29,795 bases of DNA from an uncultured Finegoldia sp. (GTDB taxonomy: Bacteria; Bacillota; Clostridia; Tissierellales; Peptoniphilaceae): NCBI RefSeq assembly GCF_947252345.1, contig NZ_CAMXVC010000024.1, positions 1 to 29,795 of the forward strand. The letters are read 5' to 3'. Each line of letters starts with the position of its first letter. Within the stretch, counting starts at the first letter, position 1. Position numbers and translations under genes: made by a program. Positions 14,888-23,659 of this stretch are shown here, piece by piece. Below the pieces are notes generated by a model. It saw only the letters and a list, made by a program, of their open reading frames with translations. It made no database searches and was not told the origin of the DNA.

Positions 14888-15773
14888 TATAAACAAACGC
14901 ACAATCACACAAGACGAATACTTTTACGGGCACAAAGCCTGCTCTGGCTGTGGAGCTGCACTTGCGGTTAGAATCGCTTTGAAAGTCCTCGCAGACAAAG
15001 TTATATCGGTGCTTCCGGCAGGTTGTATGTCCGCTGTTGGATTTAATTTTCCACAACTCGCATTCAAAAACAATTCGATTATTTCGACATTCGCAGGCAC
15101 GGGTTCTATGCTCAGTGGCATCTACGAAGGTGCGAAAGCTTTGGGAATTGAAGATTTGCAAATAGTAGGATTTGCAGGAGATGGTGCAACAGCAGACATT
15201 GGATTTCAGACGTTGTCCGCAGCCATCGACCGTGGAGATAATGTAATATACATTTGCTACGATAACGAAGCGTATATGAACACCGGAATCCAAAAATCTT
15301 CGCTAACACCTTTTGGAACTTCGACAACTACAACTCCTGCCGGCAAAAACATTCACGGAAACACAAGAAATAAGAAAAATATTTTCGATATAATCGCAGC
15401 TCACGACATTCCCTATGCTGCAACAGCCTCTGTCGGATACATTCAAGATTATATCGACAAAGTTGACAAGGCATCCAAAATTAAAGGAACAAAATTCATT
15501 CACGTTTTGTCCCCTTGTCCTGTCGGTTGGGGCTATGAAACCGAAAACACCATTGATTTGGCAAAAGAAATCGTCGACAATTGTCTGTTTCCGTTGGAAG
15601 AATACGAGAACGGAAAATTTCACATCAAAGAAATCAAAAACAGAAAAACAGTCCACGATTACATCAGAAGTCAACGAAGATACAAGCATTTAACAGACAC
15701 AGAAATAGAAATAATAGAAGCAAACACAATCAAAAATTATGAAAACAAATTAAGGAGAGCAAATAATGATTAG
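14880..15773 (+). CDS. 2-oxoacid:ferredoxin oxidoreductase, beta (TPP-binding) subunit
   Basis: 297 aa. TPP/Mg site: GDGATADIG through YDNEAYMNTG (GDG...N pattern). The cluster-binding Cys residues are in HKACSGCGAAL, AGCMSAVG and SPCPVGW. The segment AYMNTGIQKSSLTPFG is typical of PorB-type subunits. It overlaps alpha by 8 bases, with TAGGAGC inside alpha. PorB-like similarity means pyruvate activity cannot be excluded; the aryl substrate is inferred from the two genes that follow and the Tyr T-box. Confidence 0.93.
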   Translation: MSNINKRTITQDEYFYGHKACSGCGAALAVRIALKVLADKVISVLPAGCMSAVGFNFPQLAFKNNSIISTFAGTGSMLSGIYEGAKALGIEDLQIVGFAGDGATADIGFQTLSAAIDRGDNVIYICYDNEAYMNTGIQKSSLTPFGTSTTTTPAGKNIHGNTRNKKNIFDIIAAHDIPYAATASVGYIQDYIDKVDKASKIKGTKFIHVLSPCPVGWGYETENTIDLAKEIVDNCLFPLEEYENGKFHIKEIKNRKTVHDYIRSQRRYKHLTDTEIEIIEANTIKNYENKLRRANND

Positions 15774-17121
15774 AAACAACATAAAAGAAGTATCAATTGA
15801 AAAATTAGAAAGTTTAAGAACGTCAAAATACTGGGAGGAAGAATTTGAAACTCTAAGCCGTGAAGAAATCGAAAAATTGCAACTACAAGAGTTGAAAACT
15901 ACCCTAATACACGCATACGAAAATTCCGAATACTACAGAAAAAAATTCGACGAAAAATTCCTCAATCCGTATGAATTTTCATCTCTCGAAGAATTGTCAA
16001 AATATCCATTTGTCAACAAGAAAACCGAACGGGACACTCAACACAAAGGAAGTTTCCTCGGACAGATGGCATGTACAAGTGAAGACGACGTTGTGTTTAT
16101 ATCTGCATCTTCTGGCTCAACTGGAATACCAACTATTTCCCCATTCACACAAAGAGATTTCGACGAATTTCAAAACATACAATCAAGATTGTTTTATCAA
16201 ATAGGTATGAGAAAAAATGACAGATATGTTCATGCGCTTAATTTCTCGCTTTTCGTAGGTGGCCCTGATGTAATCGGCGCCCAAAATGTAGGAGCACTTT
16301 GTGTATGGGCAGGCACGATTCCATCTGAAAAATTGATAAATATAATTGTCAACTACAAGCCAACAATAATCTGGACGACTCCATCTTACGCTTGGTACTT
16401 AGGAGAAAGTGCAAAAAAGCTCGGATATAATCCAAAAGAATTATCCTTGAAGAAAATCATCGTCGCAGGAGAGCCGGGCGGTTCAATCGAAGCTACCAGA
16501 GAAAAAATCGAGGAATTGTGGGATGCCGACTTGTATGATTTCTACGGATTGAGCGACATCTTCGGAGCGTGCGCTGGAATGTGCGAAGAAAAAGACGGCC
16601 TTCACATAGCAGAAGACCAGATTTTAGTCGAAGTGATTAATCCTGAAACAGGAGAAGTCCTTCCAGAAGGAGAAATTGGAGAACTCGTGTTTACATCATT
16701 GAGAAAACAAGCTAGACCAATGATAAGATTCAGAACAGGAGATATCGGCTACATCAACAAAAACAAATGCAAATGTGGAAGAACATCAACGAGAATCTAC
16801 ATCGTCGGCAGATTAGACGATATGTTCATAGTCTCTGGCGTGAACGTATTTCCATCAGATGTGGAACACGCAATAAGACAAGTAGAAGGAATCACCGGAG
16901 AATACAGAATCAGAATTTTCAACAAAAACCTCAGCACAGCCTACTCAGTTGAAGTGGAAAAGACGGACGATGTCACTGACGAAGAAAAGTTAAAAGAAAA
17001 CATCTGGAAAATATTGAAAGTAAATCTCGGCGTAAAACCTGCAGATATCTTAATCCACGAAGACGGATATCTCCCACGACAAACTCACAAAGCGAACAGA
17101 ATAATCGACGAGAGAAAATAA
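15766..17121 (+). CDS. Phenylacetate-CoA ligase-like (AMP-forming aryl-CoA ligase)
   Basis: 451 aa adenylate-forming enzyme of the PaaK group. The N terminus KYWEEEFETLSREEIEKLQ and HAYENSEYYRKKF are PaaK-like. The P-loop is SASSGSTGIPT; then YDFYGLSDIFG; the ATP/hinge region is FRTGDIGYIN with Cys pair CKCGRTS; and the C-terminal domain begins at GRLDDMFIVSGVNVFPSDVE. It should join CoA to phenylacetate or 4-hydroxyphenylacetate using ATP. It overlaps the beta-subunit gene by 8 bases, and AAGGAGAG precedes it. Such ligases sit beside indolepyruvate oxidoreductases in many anaerobes. Confidence 0.92.
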   Translation: MIRNNIKEVSIEKLESLRTSKYWEEEFETLSREEIEKLQLQELKTTLIHAYENSEYYRKKFDEKFLNPYEFSSLEELSKYPFVNKKTERDTQHKGSFLGQMACTSEDDVVFISASSGSTGIPTISPFTQRDFDEFQNIQSRLFYQIGMRKNDRYVHALNFSLFVGGPDVIGAQNVGALCVWAGTIPSEKLINIIVNYKPTIIWTTPSYAWYLGESAKKLGYNPKELSLKKIIVAGEPGGSIEATREKIEELWDADLYDFYGLSDIFGACAGMCEEKDGLHIAEDQILVEVINPETGEVLPEGEIGELVFTSLRKQARPMIRFRTGDIGYINKNKCKCGRTSTRIYIVGRLDDMFIVSGVNVFPSDVEHAIRQVEGITGEYRIRIFNKNLSTAYSVEVEKTDDVTDEEKLKENIWKILKVNLGVKPADILIHEDGYLPRQTHKANRIIDERK

Positions 17122-17122
17122 A

Positions 17123-18286
17123 ATGAAAGAATTATCCAAAAATGCTACCAGCTTCACCGAATCTGTCATCAGAAAAATGACACTGGTAGCCAACAAATAC
17201 AACTCCATAAACTTGGCACAAGGATTCCCCGAATTTGAGCCGCCAATTGAAATACTCAACAGACTTCGAGATGTTTCTGTAAAAGGCCCACACCAATACG
17301 CCATAACTTGTGGTGCAAAAAACTTGCGAGAAGCCATTGCACAAAAACACGAAAAATTCACCGGAATAAAAACAAACCCTGATGAAAATGTCGTCGTAAC
17401 TTGCGGCGGCACAGAGGCGATGATGGCAACAATGATGGCAATAACCAACCCCCAAGACAAAGTCATCATATTCTCTCCATTCTACGAAAACTACAAAGCC
17501 GACGCGATTTTGTCGGGAGCACACCCAATTTTTGTAAAATTAAACCCTCCAAATTTTGATTTTGACATTGACGAATTGGAAAATGCCTTCAAACAAAACC
17601 CAAAAGCAATCATCCTCTGCAACCCTTCTAATCCATCTGGGAAAGTCTTCACGGAAGATGAACTGAAAATCATCGCAGATTTTGCAGAAAAATACGACAC
17701 CTACGTCATAACAGATGAAGTTTACGAACACATAGTCTACAAACCTTACAAGCACACGTATTTTCAATCATTGCCGAAAATGAAAGACAGAACAATCACC
17801 ACGACATCTCTTTCGAAGACATACTCGATTACAGGTTGGAGACTTGGCTACACCATCGCCAACAGAGAAATCACTCAGGCAATCAAATCAGTGCACGACT
17901 TTCTTACAGTCGGAGCCGCCGCCCCACTGCAAGAAGCAGCGATAGTTGGGCTTGAATTTGAAGATAAATATTATGAACAACTCCAAGAAAAATACACTCA
18001 CAAAAGAGATATCTTCCTAAACGGATTGAAAGAAATAGGACTGGACTTCTATTCTCCACAGGGAACTTATTTCGTGATGGTCGACATATCCAAATTCAAC
18101 CGCAAATCAGATTATGATTTCTGCGTCGAATTGTCACAAAAAATCGGCGTGACACCCGTGCCGGGTTCATCGTTTTTCAAAGACGACAACAACGATTACG
18201 TTAGATTTCACTTTGCAAAAAACGACGACACATTGATTGAAGCCATTAATCGCCTGCGTAAAATCAACGAATTGCTAGACGATTAA
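17123..18286 (+). CDS. Class I/II aminotransferase, probably aromatic
   Basis: 387 aa PLP enzyme of fold type I. Visible residues: QGFPEFEPP, Y59 in PHQYA, NPSNPSG, ITDEVYEHIVY, the Schiff-base Lys K232 in TSLSKTYSITGWRLGY, and the distal Arg in YVRFHFAKND. It belongs to the aspartate/aromatic (MalY-KAT-like) branch. One base after the ligase gene, so coupled. In the proposed pathway it converts 4-hydroxyphenylpyruvate to tyrosine with Glu as amino donor. Substrate is inferred. Confidence 0.9.
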   Translation: MKELSKNATSFTESVIRKMTLVANKYNSINLAQGFPEFEPPIEILNRLRDVSVKGPHQYAITCGAKNLREAIAQKHEKFTGIKTNPDENVVVTCGGTEAMMATMMAITNPQDKVIIFSPFYENYKADAILSGAHPIFVKLNPPNFDFDIDELENAFKQNPKAIILCNPSNPSGKVFTEDELKIIADFAEKYDTYVITDEVYEHIVYKPYKHTYFQSLPKMKDRTITTTSLSKTYSITGWRLGYTIANREITQAIKSVHDFLTVGAAAPLQEAAIVGLEFEDKYYEQLQEKYTHKRDIFLNGLKEIGLDFYSPQGTYFVMVDISKFNRKSDYDFCVELSQKIGVTPVPGSSFFKDDNNDYVRFHFAKNDDTLIEAINRLRKINELLDD

Positions 18287-18313
18287 TCATACATTTCATA
18301 CCTCTAAATAAAA

Positions 18314-18351
18314 GCAGCACTAATCGAAACAATGATTAGTGCTGCTTTTTT
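18314..18351 (+). terminator. Operon terminator, possibly bidirectional
   Basis: Perfect 12-pair stem GCAGCACTAATC / GATTAGTGCTGC, 8-base loop, then TTTTTTAT. It ends the T-box operon. Read on the minus strand it also has a T-rich tail (TTTTATTT) and lies just beyond a relic gene end at 18360. Confidence 0.9.
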
Positions 18352-18358
18352 ATGAGAG

Positions 18359-18383
18359 TGATTTTAGTTGTTTTTCTTGTTGT
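18359..18383 (-). repeat. 25-bp copy of the APC permease 3' end
   Basis: Identical to 21537-21561, the last codons (NKKNN, stop) of the APC permease gene. On the minus strand the frame upstream of this copy reads KDFSAFENPNNKKNN then stop, which looks like a gene C terminus without its body. A terminator hairpin follows. Possible relic of a displaced gene end. Confidence 0.5.
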
Positions 18384-18473
18384 TTGGATTTTCAAACGCA
18401 GAAAAATCCTTACGCTCTAATATTTAAAATTTTGTACATAAGGGCCTTTTTACCACAATTTATATTATCAAAT

Positions 18474-19889
18474 TTAAAGTCTTTCGAGAAGCGATTTTAC
18501 AAATTCGTAAGTTCTCTGTGTAGATTCAATTGAAAGTCTTTCCTTAGGACTGTGAACATCTTTCATAGTAGGTCCTATAGATATCATTTCCATATCTGGG
18601 AAAGTGTCGATGAATACTGCTGGTTCCAATGCTGCATGGACTACTTCCACCTTCATTTCTTTACCAAACAAATCTTTGTAAGTTTCAAGCGCCAAGTTCC
18701 TCAATTCGGAATCGTTTGCGAACGCCCATGGTTTGTAATAATCTTCCTTCTTCACTTCGAATCCGTATTTTTCGTAAACTTTTGACACATCTTCAGTGTG
18801 TGCATCGAAAGTTTCTGGGTTTGAACTTCTAAGAGAAATAGTTACCTTCAACACATCATCTTTTATTTCAAAAATAGCCAAATTGTTGGAACATTCAACG
18901 ATATCTGGGTATTCTTGCATCATGCTGTAAACTCCGTGAGGAACCTCTTCGATGAAAGATAAAATTTCGTCTTTGTCTTTATCATCCAATACTTTATCAG
19001 CATTTTCGCATTTTTCAATTTTAACTCTCATATCCTTGTCCAAAGGATATTTTGCAATCAAATCAGAAAAATCAATATCGTAATCGTCTGCGTTAGAACT
19101 GAACACAACCTTCGCATCTCTTGGAATAGCGTTGTGTTTTGTTCCACCTTCGATACTAACAAGTGCTACAGGAGATTTTTCTTCGATTAATTTCAAAGCT
19201 TCAAGGGCAAATTTAATGGAGTTACCTCTTTGTTGGTGAATTTCCATTCCAGAGTGGCCACCGAGCATATTGTTAATGTTCATCACAAATGTGTTTTTCA
19301 TTTTATTGTCCACGTAATTTAACTTTTTCGTACCAATTATATTGTGTCCTCCTGAACAACCAGACAACAAAATTCCTTCAACTTCAGCGTCAATATTCAA
19401 AAGTTTTCTTCCTTTTATGTTTTCTCTCTTTAAAGCTCTCGCACCTACCATTGTAGTTTCTTCGTTAGTAGTAACCAACAATTCAAGCGCTGGATGCTTA
19501 GCGTCTTTGTCTTCCATAATTGCAAGACCAATCGCACTTGCAATCCCATCATCTGCGCCCAAAGTAGTGCCTTCTGTTTTAACCCAATCTCCATCAACAA
19601 CGAGTGGAATAGCATCTTTCAAAAAGTCATGTTCAACACCGTCAGCTTTTTCTGCAACCATATCCATATGACCTTGAATTACAACTGAAGGATGTTCAAC
19701 ATAATCAGGATGAGCTGGCTTTCTTATTATAATATTATTACTTTCGTCTTGAATTGTTTCAAATCCCAATTCTTTTCCAGTTTTGTACAAGAAATCACTA
19801 ACTGCTTGTTCATTTCCAGATTCTCTAGGAATTTTAGTCAATTCTTCAAAATAATAAAACACTCTTTCCGGCTTTAAATTTTCTAACAT
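18474..19889 (-). CDS. pepD: Aminoacyl-histidine dipeptidase (beta-Ala-His/Xaa-His dipeptidase)
   Basis: 471 aa M20-family zinc peptidase that splits dipeptides in the cytosol; full length. Metal and catalytic motifs: GHMDMV (H74, D76), GADDGIA (D113) and TNEETTMVGA (E143, E144), plus the PepD-type stretches SGCSGGHNIIG and GGHSGMEIHQQRGN. The ATG at 19889 follows AAGGAGAAAAT. It lies downstream of the DUF819 gene but a strong hairpin separates them. A role in peptide-based nutrition fits the window. Confidence 0.93.
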   Translation of the reverse strand: MLENLKPERVFYYFEELTKIPRESGNEQAVSDFLYKTGKELGFETIQDESNNIIIRKPAHPDYVEHPSVVIQGHMDMVAEKADGVEHDFLKDAIPLVVDGDWVKTEGTTLGADDGIASAIGLAIMEDKDAKHPALELLVTTNEETTMVGARALKRENIKGRKLLNIDAEVEGILLSGCSGGHNIIGTKKLNYVDNKMKNTFVMNINNMLGGHSGMEIHQQRGNSIKFALEALKLIEEKSPVALVSIEGGTKHNAIPRDAKVVFSSNADDYDIDFSDLIAKYPLDKDMRVKIEKCENADKVLDDKDKDEILSFIEEVPHGVYSMMQEYPDIVECSNNLAIFEIKDDVLKVTISLRSSNPETFDAHTEDVSKVYEKYGFEVKKEDYYKPWAFANDSELRNLALETYKDLFGKEMKVEVVHAALEPAVFIDTFPDMEMISIGPTMKDVHSPKERLSIESTQRTYEFVKSLLERL

Positions 19890-19927
19890 ATTTTCTCCTT
19901 TTGATGTTCAAATTACTGTTCAAACAA

Positions 19928-19960
19928 ACACATTCTTTGAGATTAACCCAAAGAATGTGT
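19928..19960 (-). terminator. Terminator between the DUF819 gene and pepD
   Basis: Perfect 12-pair stem ACACATTCTTTG / CAAAGAATGTGT with a 9-base loop. The minus-strand tail is TTTGTTTG, so termination may be partial and allow some pepD read-through. Confidence 0.7.
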
Positions 19961-19973
19961 CCGGATTTATAAA

Positions 19974-21185
19974 TTAATGTAACAATATTCCTGAAAGAAT
20001 ACCGTAGTAGTTACCAATTACATAACCTAATGTACCTACCAGAAGTGCAGGAACTATAAGTTCTGTCCAACCTTTTGATACTGCCATTGCTGCTGCAGTA
20101 GTAGGTCCACCGACATTCGCATTGGATGCGATAATTATTTCTTCAATGTTGAATTTGAAAAGTTTTCCAAATATCAATGAAATTACTAAGTTGATTAGTA
20201 CAACGATTAATGCAAATACTAATAACAATGGAGATTCTCTCAAAATCAATCCTATTGATGCTGGTGCTCCGATTACTGCGAAGAACAAATAAATCAAGAA
20301 AGTACCAATTTCTTGGCTACCTCTAATTGATGAAATTTGTTTAGGGAAAACTGATGCAATAATCATAGTAATTGTTGTCATTAACAAGTACTTATTTCCC
20401 AATAATCCACCTAAAATTGCACTTACAGCACCTTCGCCTTTGAATAAGCCTTCGAAAACTGTAGCTAATTTGTCTGATACAGCTACAATAACAAATGACA
20501 ATGCAACTGTAAAAGCGATATCTTTAAGAGAAATTTCCTTTGCTCCCCAGTATTTTGCAGCCATAGTTTTATTAGCTTCTTTGTCAGATTCAGATTGTTC
20601 TTCCAACGCATTAACAAGCGGCATTTTATAATGCTTCTTGATAATAGCCATTGTTGGAAGAGCCATCAACGAGAAGAAATATAGTGCCATCAGTAAATTA
20701 TCTGCAACTAATGCAGCGGAAACAGTTGCCCCAGGAACCTTGTATTGTTGGCTCATTGCAACGAAGTTTACTGAACCACCAGTATAAGTACCAACAAACA
20801 TTGGAACAATATCATTCAAAGCAGGAATCGCATTCTTCAATGCGAAATAAGCTACAAATCCACCTAGAATCGTTCCAATACCACTTAATAAATAAATAAT
20901 TAAAACTCTTCCGGAATCTCTACCAATTTTTTTGATATCAGCATTAAATAATAACATTGGTACAGCCAAAGGAACTACATAACCCCACACAGCATCGTAA
21001 ACTGGTGCTTCTGTTGGAATGATTTTAAGATTTGACAAAATTAAAGTAAAAGTCAAAGCCAAAATACATCCTGTAACCTTGCTTGCCCATGAATACCTTT
21101 GCTCCAAGAATATTGCAAGAGCAGCACTTGATGCTAACACAGCCCAAAGTATCCAAGTACTTTCGGCACTAATCAATGAACCCAT
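19974..21185 (-). CDS. DUF819-family integral membrane protein
   Basis: 403 aa, about 11-12 hydrophobic segments. Family-type stretches are VWGYVVPLAVPMLLFNADIKKIGRDSGRVL, FVGTYTGGSVNFVAMS, and SNANVGGPTTAAAMA near the C terminus. The last two look like paired Gly-rich re-entrant sites, as in transporters. The function is not established (YjcL-like). The frame is open to 21248, but AAGGAGG precedes the ATG at 21185 and the upstream extension covers the promoter -10, so 21185 is the start. Confidence 0.87.
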   Translation of the reverse strand: MGSLISAESTWILWAVLASSAALAIFLEQRYSWASKVTGCILALTFTLILSNLKIIPTEAPVYDAVWGYVVPLAVPMLLFNADIKKIGRDSGRVLIIYLLSGIGTILGGFVAYFALKNAIPALNDIVPMFVGTYTGGSVNFVAMSQQYKVPGATVSAALVADNLLMALYFFSLMALPTMAIIKKHYKMPLVNALEEQSESDKEANKTMAAKYWGAKEISLKDIAFTVALSFVIVAVSDKLATVFEGLFKGEGAVSAILGGLLGNKYLLMTTITMIIASVFPKQISSIRGSQEIGTFLIYLFFAVIGAPASIGLILRESPLLLVFALIVVLINLVISLIFGKLFKFNIEEIIIASNANVGGPTTAAAMAVSKGWTELIVPALLVGTLGYVIGNYYGILSGILLH

Positions 21186-21219
21186 AAGAATCCTCCTTAA
21201 AAATATTTTATTCGACTTT

Positions 21220-21248
21220 ATTATAATACTGACAAAAATTTTATGCAA
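21220..21248 (-). promoter_or_regulatory. Promoter of the DUF819 gene
   Basis: Minus strand: -35 TTGCAT (21248-21243), a 17-base spacer and -10 TATAAT (21225-21220). The rest of the gap to 21494 holds only AT-rich sequence with two ATCGTTTTTTTT runs, and I see no gene there. Confidence 0.7.
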
Positions 21249-21494
21249 GCGTTTCTTAAAATTAATTATAAAATTTTTTGTGTTATTCTTAGCTTTACAT
21301 CGTTTTTTTTGTGGTAATTAAACTATTAAATACAAATCGTTTTTTTTATCTAACATAAAAATATTTATCTTTATACCTCTTCATAATAATAAATTTGCGA
21401 CCGTTTATTTTATACACTAGCCATATATAACCATAAATACAACCGTAGAAATGATTTTAATCTCTTATAACATCTTTGTTTACTCAAAACAATA

Positions 21495-21521
21495 CCCTCT
21501 ATCCTGGATAATGATAGAGGG
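21495..21521 (-). terminator. Hairpin after the APC permease gene
   Basis: CCCTCTATC / GATAGAGGG, 9 pairs with a 9-base loop. The minus-strand tail TATTGTTTTG is a weak U tract. Most likely the terminator of the three-gene operon. Confidence 0.65.
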
Positions 21522-21541
21522 CAAGTTATATTTATTTGATT

Positions 21542-22912
21542 TTAGTTGTTTTTCTTGTTGTAGAAGTAAACAAATAATGGAACTAATATATATCCGATGA
21601 ACATCGAAGCTATCGCCAAGTAATTTGGGCTTAGTACGCCATTATTGTCCACTGTGAATTGTTTTACCCAGCTGAATTTTGCCAACAATAATATTGTCAA
21701 CAACAACGCTAAAACCGGGATGATGACATCTGTGAGGAAGTTTTTCTTGACATCTGATACAATTTCTTGCTTGTTTTTTCCGTAATAGAAGATTATTATT
21801 GCGAGTGGCACCATTATGAATTGTGCAAATCTTGCGATTGCGCTTATAATCATAATCGAACCCATATGGTATTTGAACGCTATCGGCAACACTATTGCCA
21901 AGATAGCTGTTATAACCATTGAGAACAATGGAAATCCCTTGTCAGTTCTGTGTGCGAAAATTTTCGGAACTTGGTTTTCGTTTGCCATTGATTCTATAAT
22001 TCTCGGCGTGTGGAATGACGCTGCAACATTTATTCCAAACATCGATATCAACGAGCCGTAAAGTATTACAGACCTTACAATTTTGTTTTTGAACACAGCT
22101 ACAAGTGCTACTACTTCTTTTGTTTTAACCATTGAAACAGGGTCTATCATCATAGATACTAGCACGATTCCGAAATAAATCACTGCTACGATTAGTATTC
22201 CCGAAGGAATGGCTTTTGGCAAATTCTTTTCCGGTTGTTCCATATCTTCAGAACCAGATGCCACGCTTTCAAATCCTGTGAACGCGTAGAACGCTGCGAT
22301 TACTGCCATTACAACTGTTTGGAAATCCATATTGCTCGCCACATCCACCGTTTGTGATTCCACTTGCGAGAAGTTGTTTTGGCCGGATATTATGACGACG
22401 ATTAATCCCGCGATTATCGCTGTAATCAAGGCTAAAAGTTTCCCAATTGTGGAGATGTTGCTCACCATTTCCAACACTTTTGTTCCACAAACATTTATTA
22501 TGAATAAAATAACCATCAATACAATAAATCCGATTGTTATATAACCAAAGTCTGTATTGTCTTTTCCAAAAATATTTAGGACGGTTTTCACAACTCCCGT
22601 TGCCATTACTCCCCATGCTATTGCTGCCGAGAAAAATCTCGTGATTCCGATATATAGCCCCCAATTATCGCCGAACGCTGCCTTGGTGTAGGCGTAGCTT
22701 GCTCCCCCTTTGGATACGTATTTGGCTGCTGATGCAAATGTAATCGCAAGTATTGCTGCAAACACTGCCGCTGCAAGATAGATTACCGGTGCATACTTTC
22801 CTGACATTTTTACAACTGAACCTGGAGACAAAAATATTCCAGAGCCAATTATGGAATTTATTGTCAACAACACTATCGACCAAAATCCCAATTTTTTTGT
22901 CGCATTATTCAT
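21542..22912 (-). CDS. APC-family amino acid permease
   Basis: 456 aa, 12 hydrophobic segments. The first is WSIVLLTINSIIGSGIFLSPG, whose GSGIF is the substrate-backbone site of the family. Others are KGGASYAYTKAAFG and FYAFTGFESVASGSEDMEQPEKNLPKAI, the APC helix-6 region. The substrate cannot be read. It is the last gene of an operon behind a C26 hydrolase and a CyuA-like enzyme, suggesting import of cysteine, serine or a gamma-glutamyl compound. The ATG at 22912 follows AAAGGGG. Confidence 0.92.
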   Translation of the reverse strand: MNNATKKLGFWSIVLLTINSIIGSGIFLSPGSVVKMSGKYAPVIYLAAAVFAAILAITFASAAKYVSKGGASYAYTKAAFGDNWGLYIGITRFFSAAIAWGVMATGVVKTVLNIFGKDNTDFGYITIGFIVLMVILFIINVCGTKVLEMVSNISTIGKLLALITAIIAGLIVVIISGQNNFSQVESQTVDVASNMDFQTVVMAVIAAFYAFTGFESVASGSEDMEQPEKNLPKAIPSGILIVAVIYFGIVLVSMMIDPVSMVKTKEVVALVAVFKNKIVRSVILYGSLISMFGINVAASFHTPRIIESMANENQVPKIFAHRTDKGFPLFSMVITAILAIVLPIAFKYHMGSIMIISAIARFAQFIMVPLAIIIFYYGKNKQEIVSDVKKNFLTDVIIPVLALLLTILLLAKFSWVKQFTVDNNGVLSPNYLAIASMFIGYILVPLFVYFYNKKNN

Positions 22913-22923
22913 TTTTTACCCCT

Positions 22924-23649
22924 TTACTTTGTATTTTTTATCAATTCGCTAAATAGCAAATTCATTTTTTCATAAGAATTGTGTAGCATTTCAGGATGCC
23001 ATTGAACCCCTAACATATACTTGTAGTTTTGATTTTCAATCGCCTCCACAACACCATCTTTGCTGATTGCAGATGCCACAAAATTCCCAGCAACTTTGTC
23101 GATTATTTGATGATGGAAAGAATTTACCATTATGCAATCCTCGTTGAACATTTCTTTTAATTTTGTGTTGTCCATCAAATCGACGCTGTGACTCACCATC
23201 GAAGGAAAATTCACTTGATTGTGTTTGATGAATGTCTTTTCTTTTAAGTTGATATCTTGGTGCAACGTTCCACCGAAATACACGTTCAAAATCTGAAATC
23301 CCCTGCAAATCCCTAGAATAGGAATGTTCTTTTCGACAGCGAATTTCACCAAATTAAAATCGAACACATCTCTCTCCGGCAAAATCCCACCCAAGCTTTT
23401 GTGTGGCTCTTGGTTGTAGAATTTTGGAGTGACATCGTGGCCACCACTCAAAATGAGCCCGTCGATATTTGTGACTTGTTCTCTTACAACATCTTCATCA
23501 CCATTCATCGGGATAATATAGGGAATCCCTCCGTTTTTTATAACTGATTTGACGTAATCCTCGTTCACATAACTTCTTCTGTATCCAGGAAAATTTCCGG
23601 AAGAATCTATTATAATTGAACCGGAAATTCCAATAATTGGTTTTTTCAT
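22924..23649 (-). CDS. Gamma-glutamyl-gamma-aminobutyrate hydrolase-like (class I glutamine amidotransferase fold, C26)
   Basis: 241 aa cytoplasmic hydrolase. Nucleophile elbow: GICRGFQILNVYFGG with the catalytic Cys. The oxyanion/Gly loop is LSGGHDVTPKFY, and His-Glu are in GVQWHPE. Matches the PuuD group, which cuts gamma-glutamyl amide bonds. It lies 10 bases after the CyuA-like gene and 11 before the permease gene. The actual gamma-glutamyl substrate is open. The ATG at 23649 follows AAGGAGA. Confidence 0.9.
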   Translation of the reverse strand: MKKPIIGISGSIIIDSSGNFPGYRRSYVNEDYVKSVIKNGGIPYIIPMNGDEDVVREQVTNIDGLILSGGHDVTPKFYNQEPHKSLGGILPERDVFDFNLVKFAVEKNIPILGICRGFQILNVYFGGTLHQDINLKEKTFIKHNQVNFPSMVSHSVDLMDNTKLKEMFNEDCIMVNSFHHQIIDKVAGNFVASAISKDGVVEAIENQNYKYMLGVQWHPEMLHNSYEKMNLLFSELIKNTK

Positions 23650-23659
23650 AAAATTCTCC

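Noticed and set aside
12936..15773. Reading the oxidoreductase as a plain pyruvate:ferredoxin oxidoreductase for central metabolism.
   Set aside because: The subunits are indeed Por-like, but placement behind a Tyr T-box and in front of a PaaK-like ligase and an aminotransferase makes an aryl 2-oxoacid the better guess; pyruvate remains possible.
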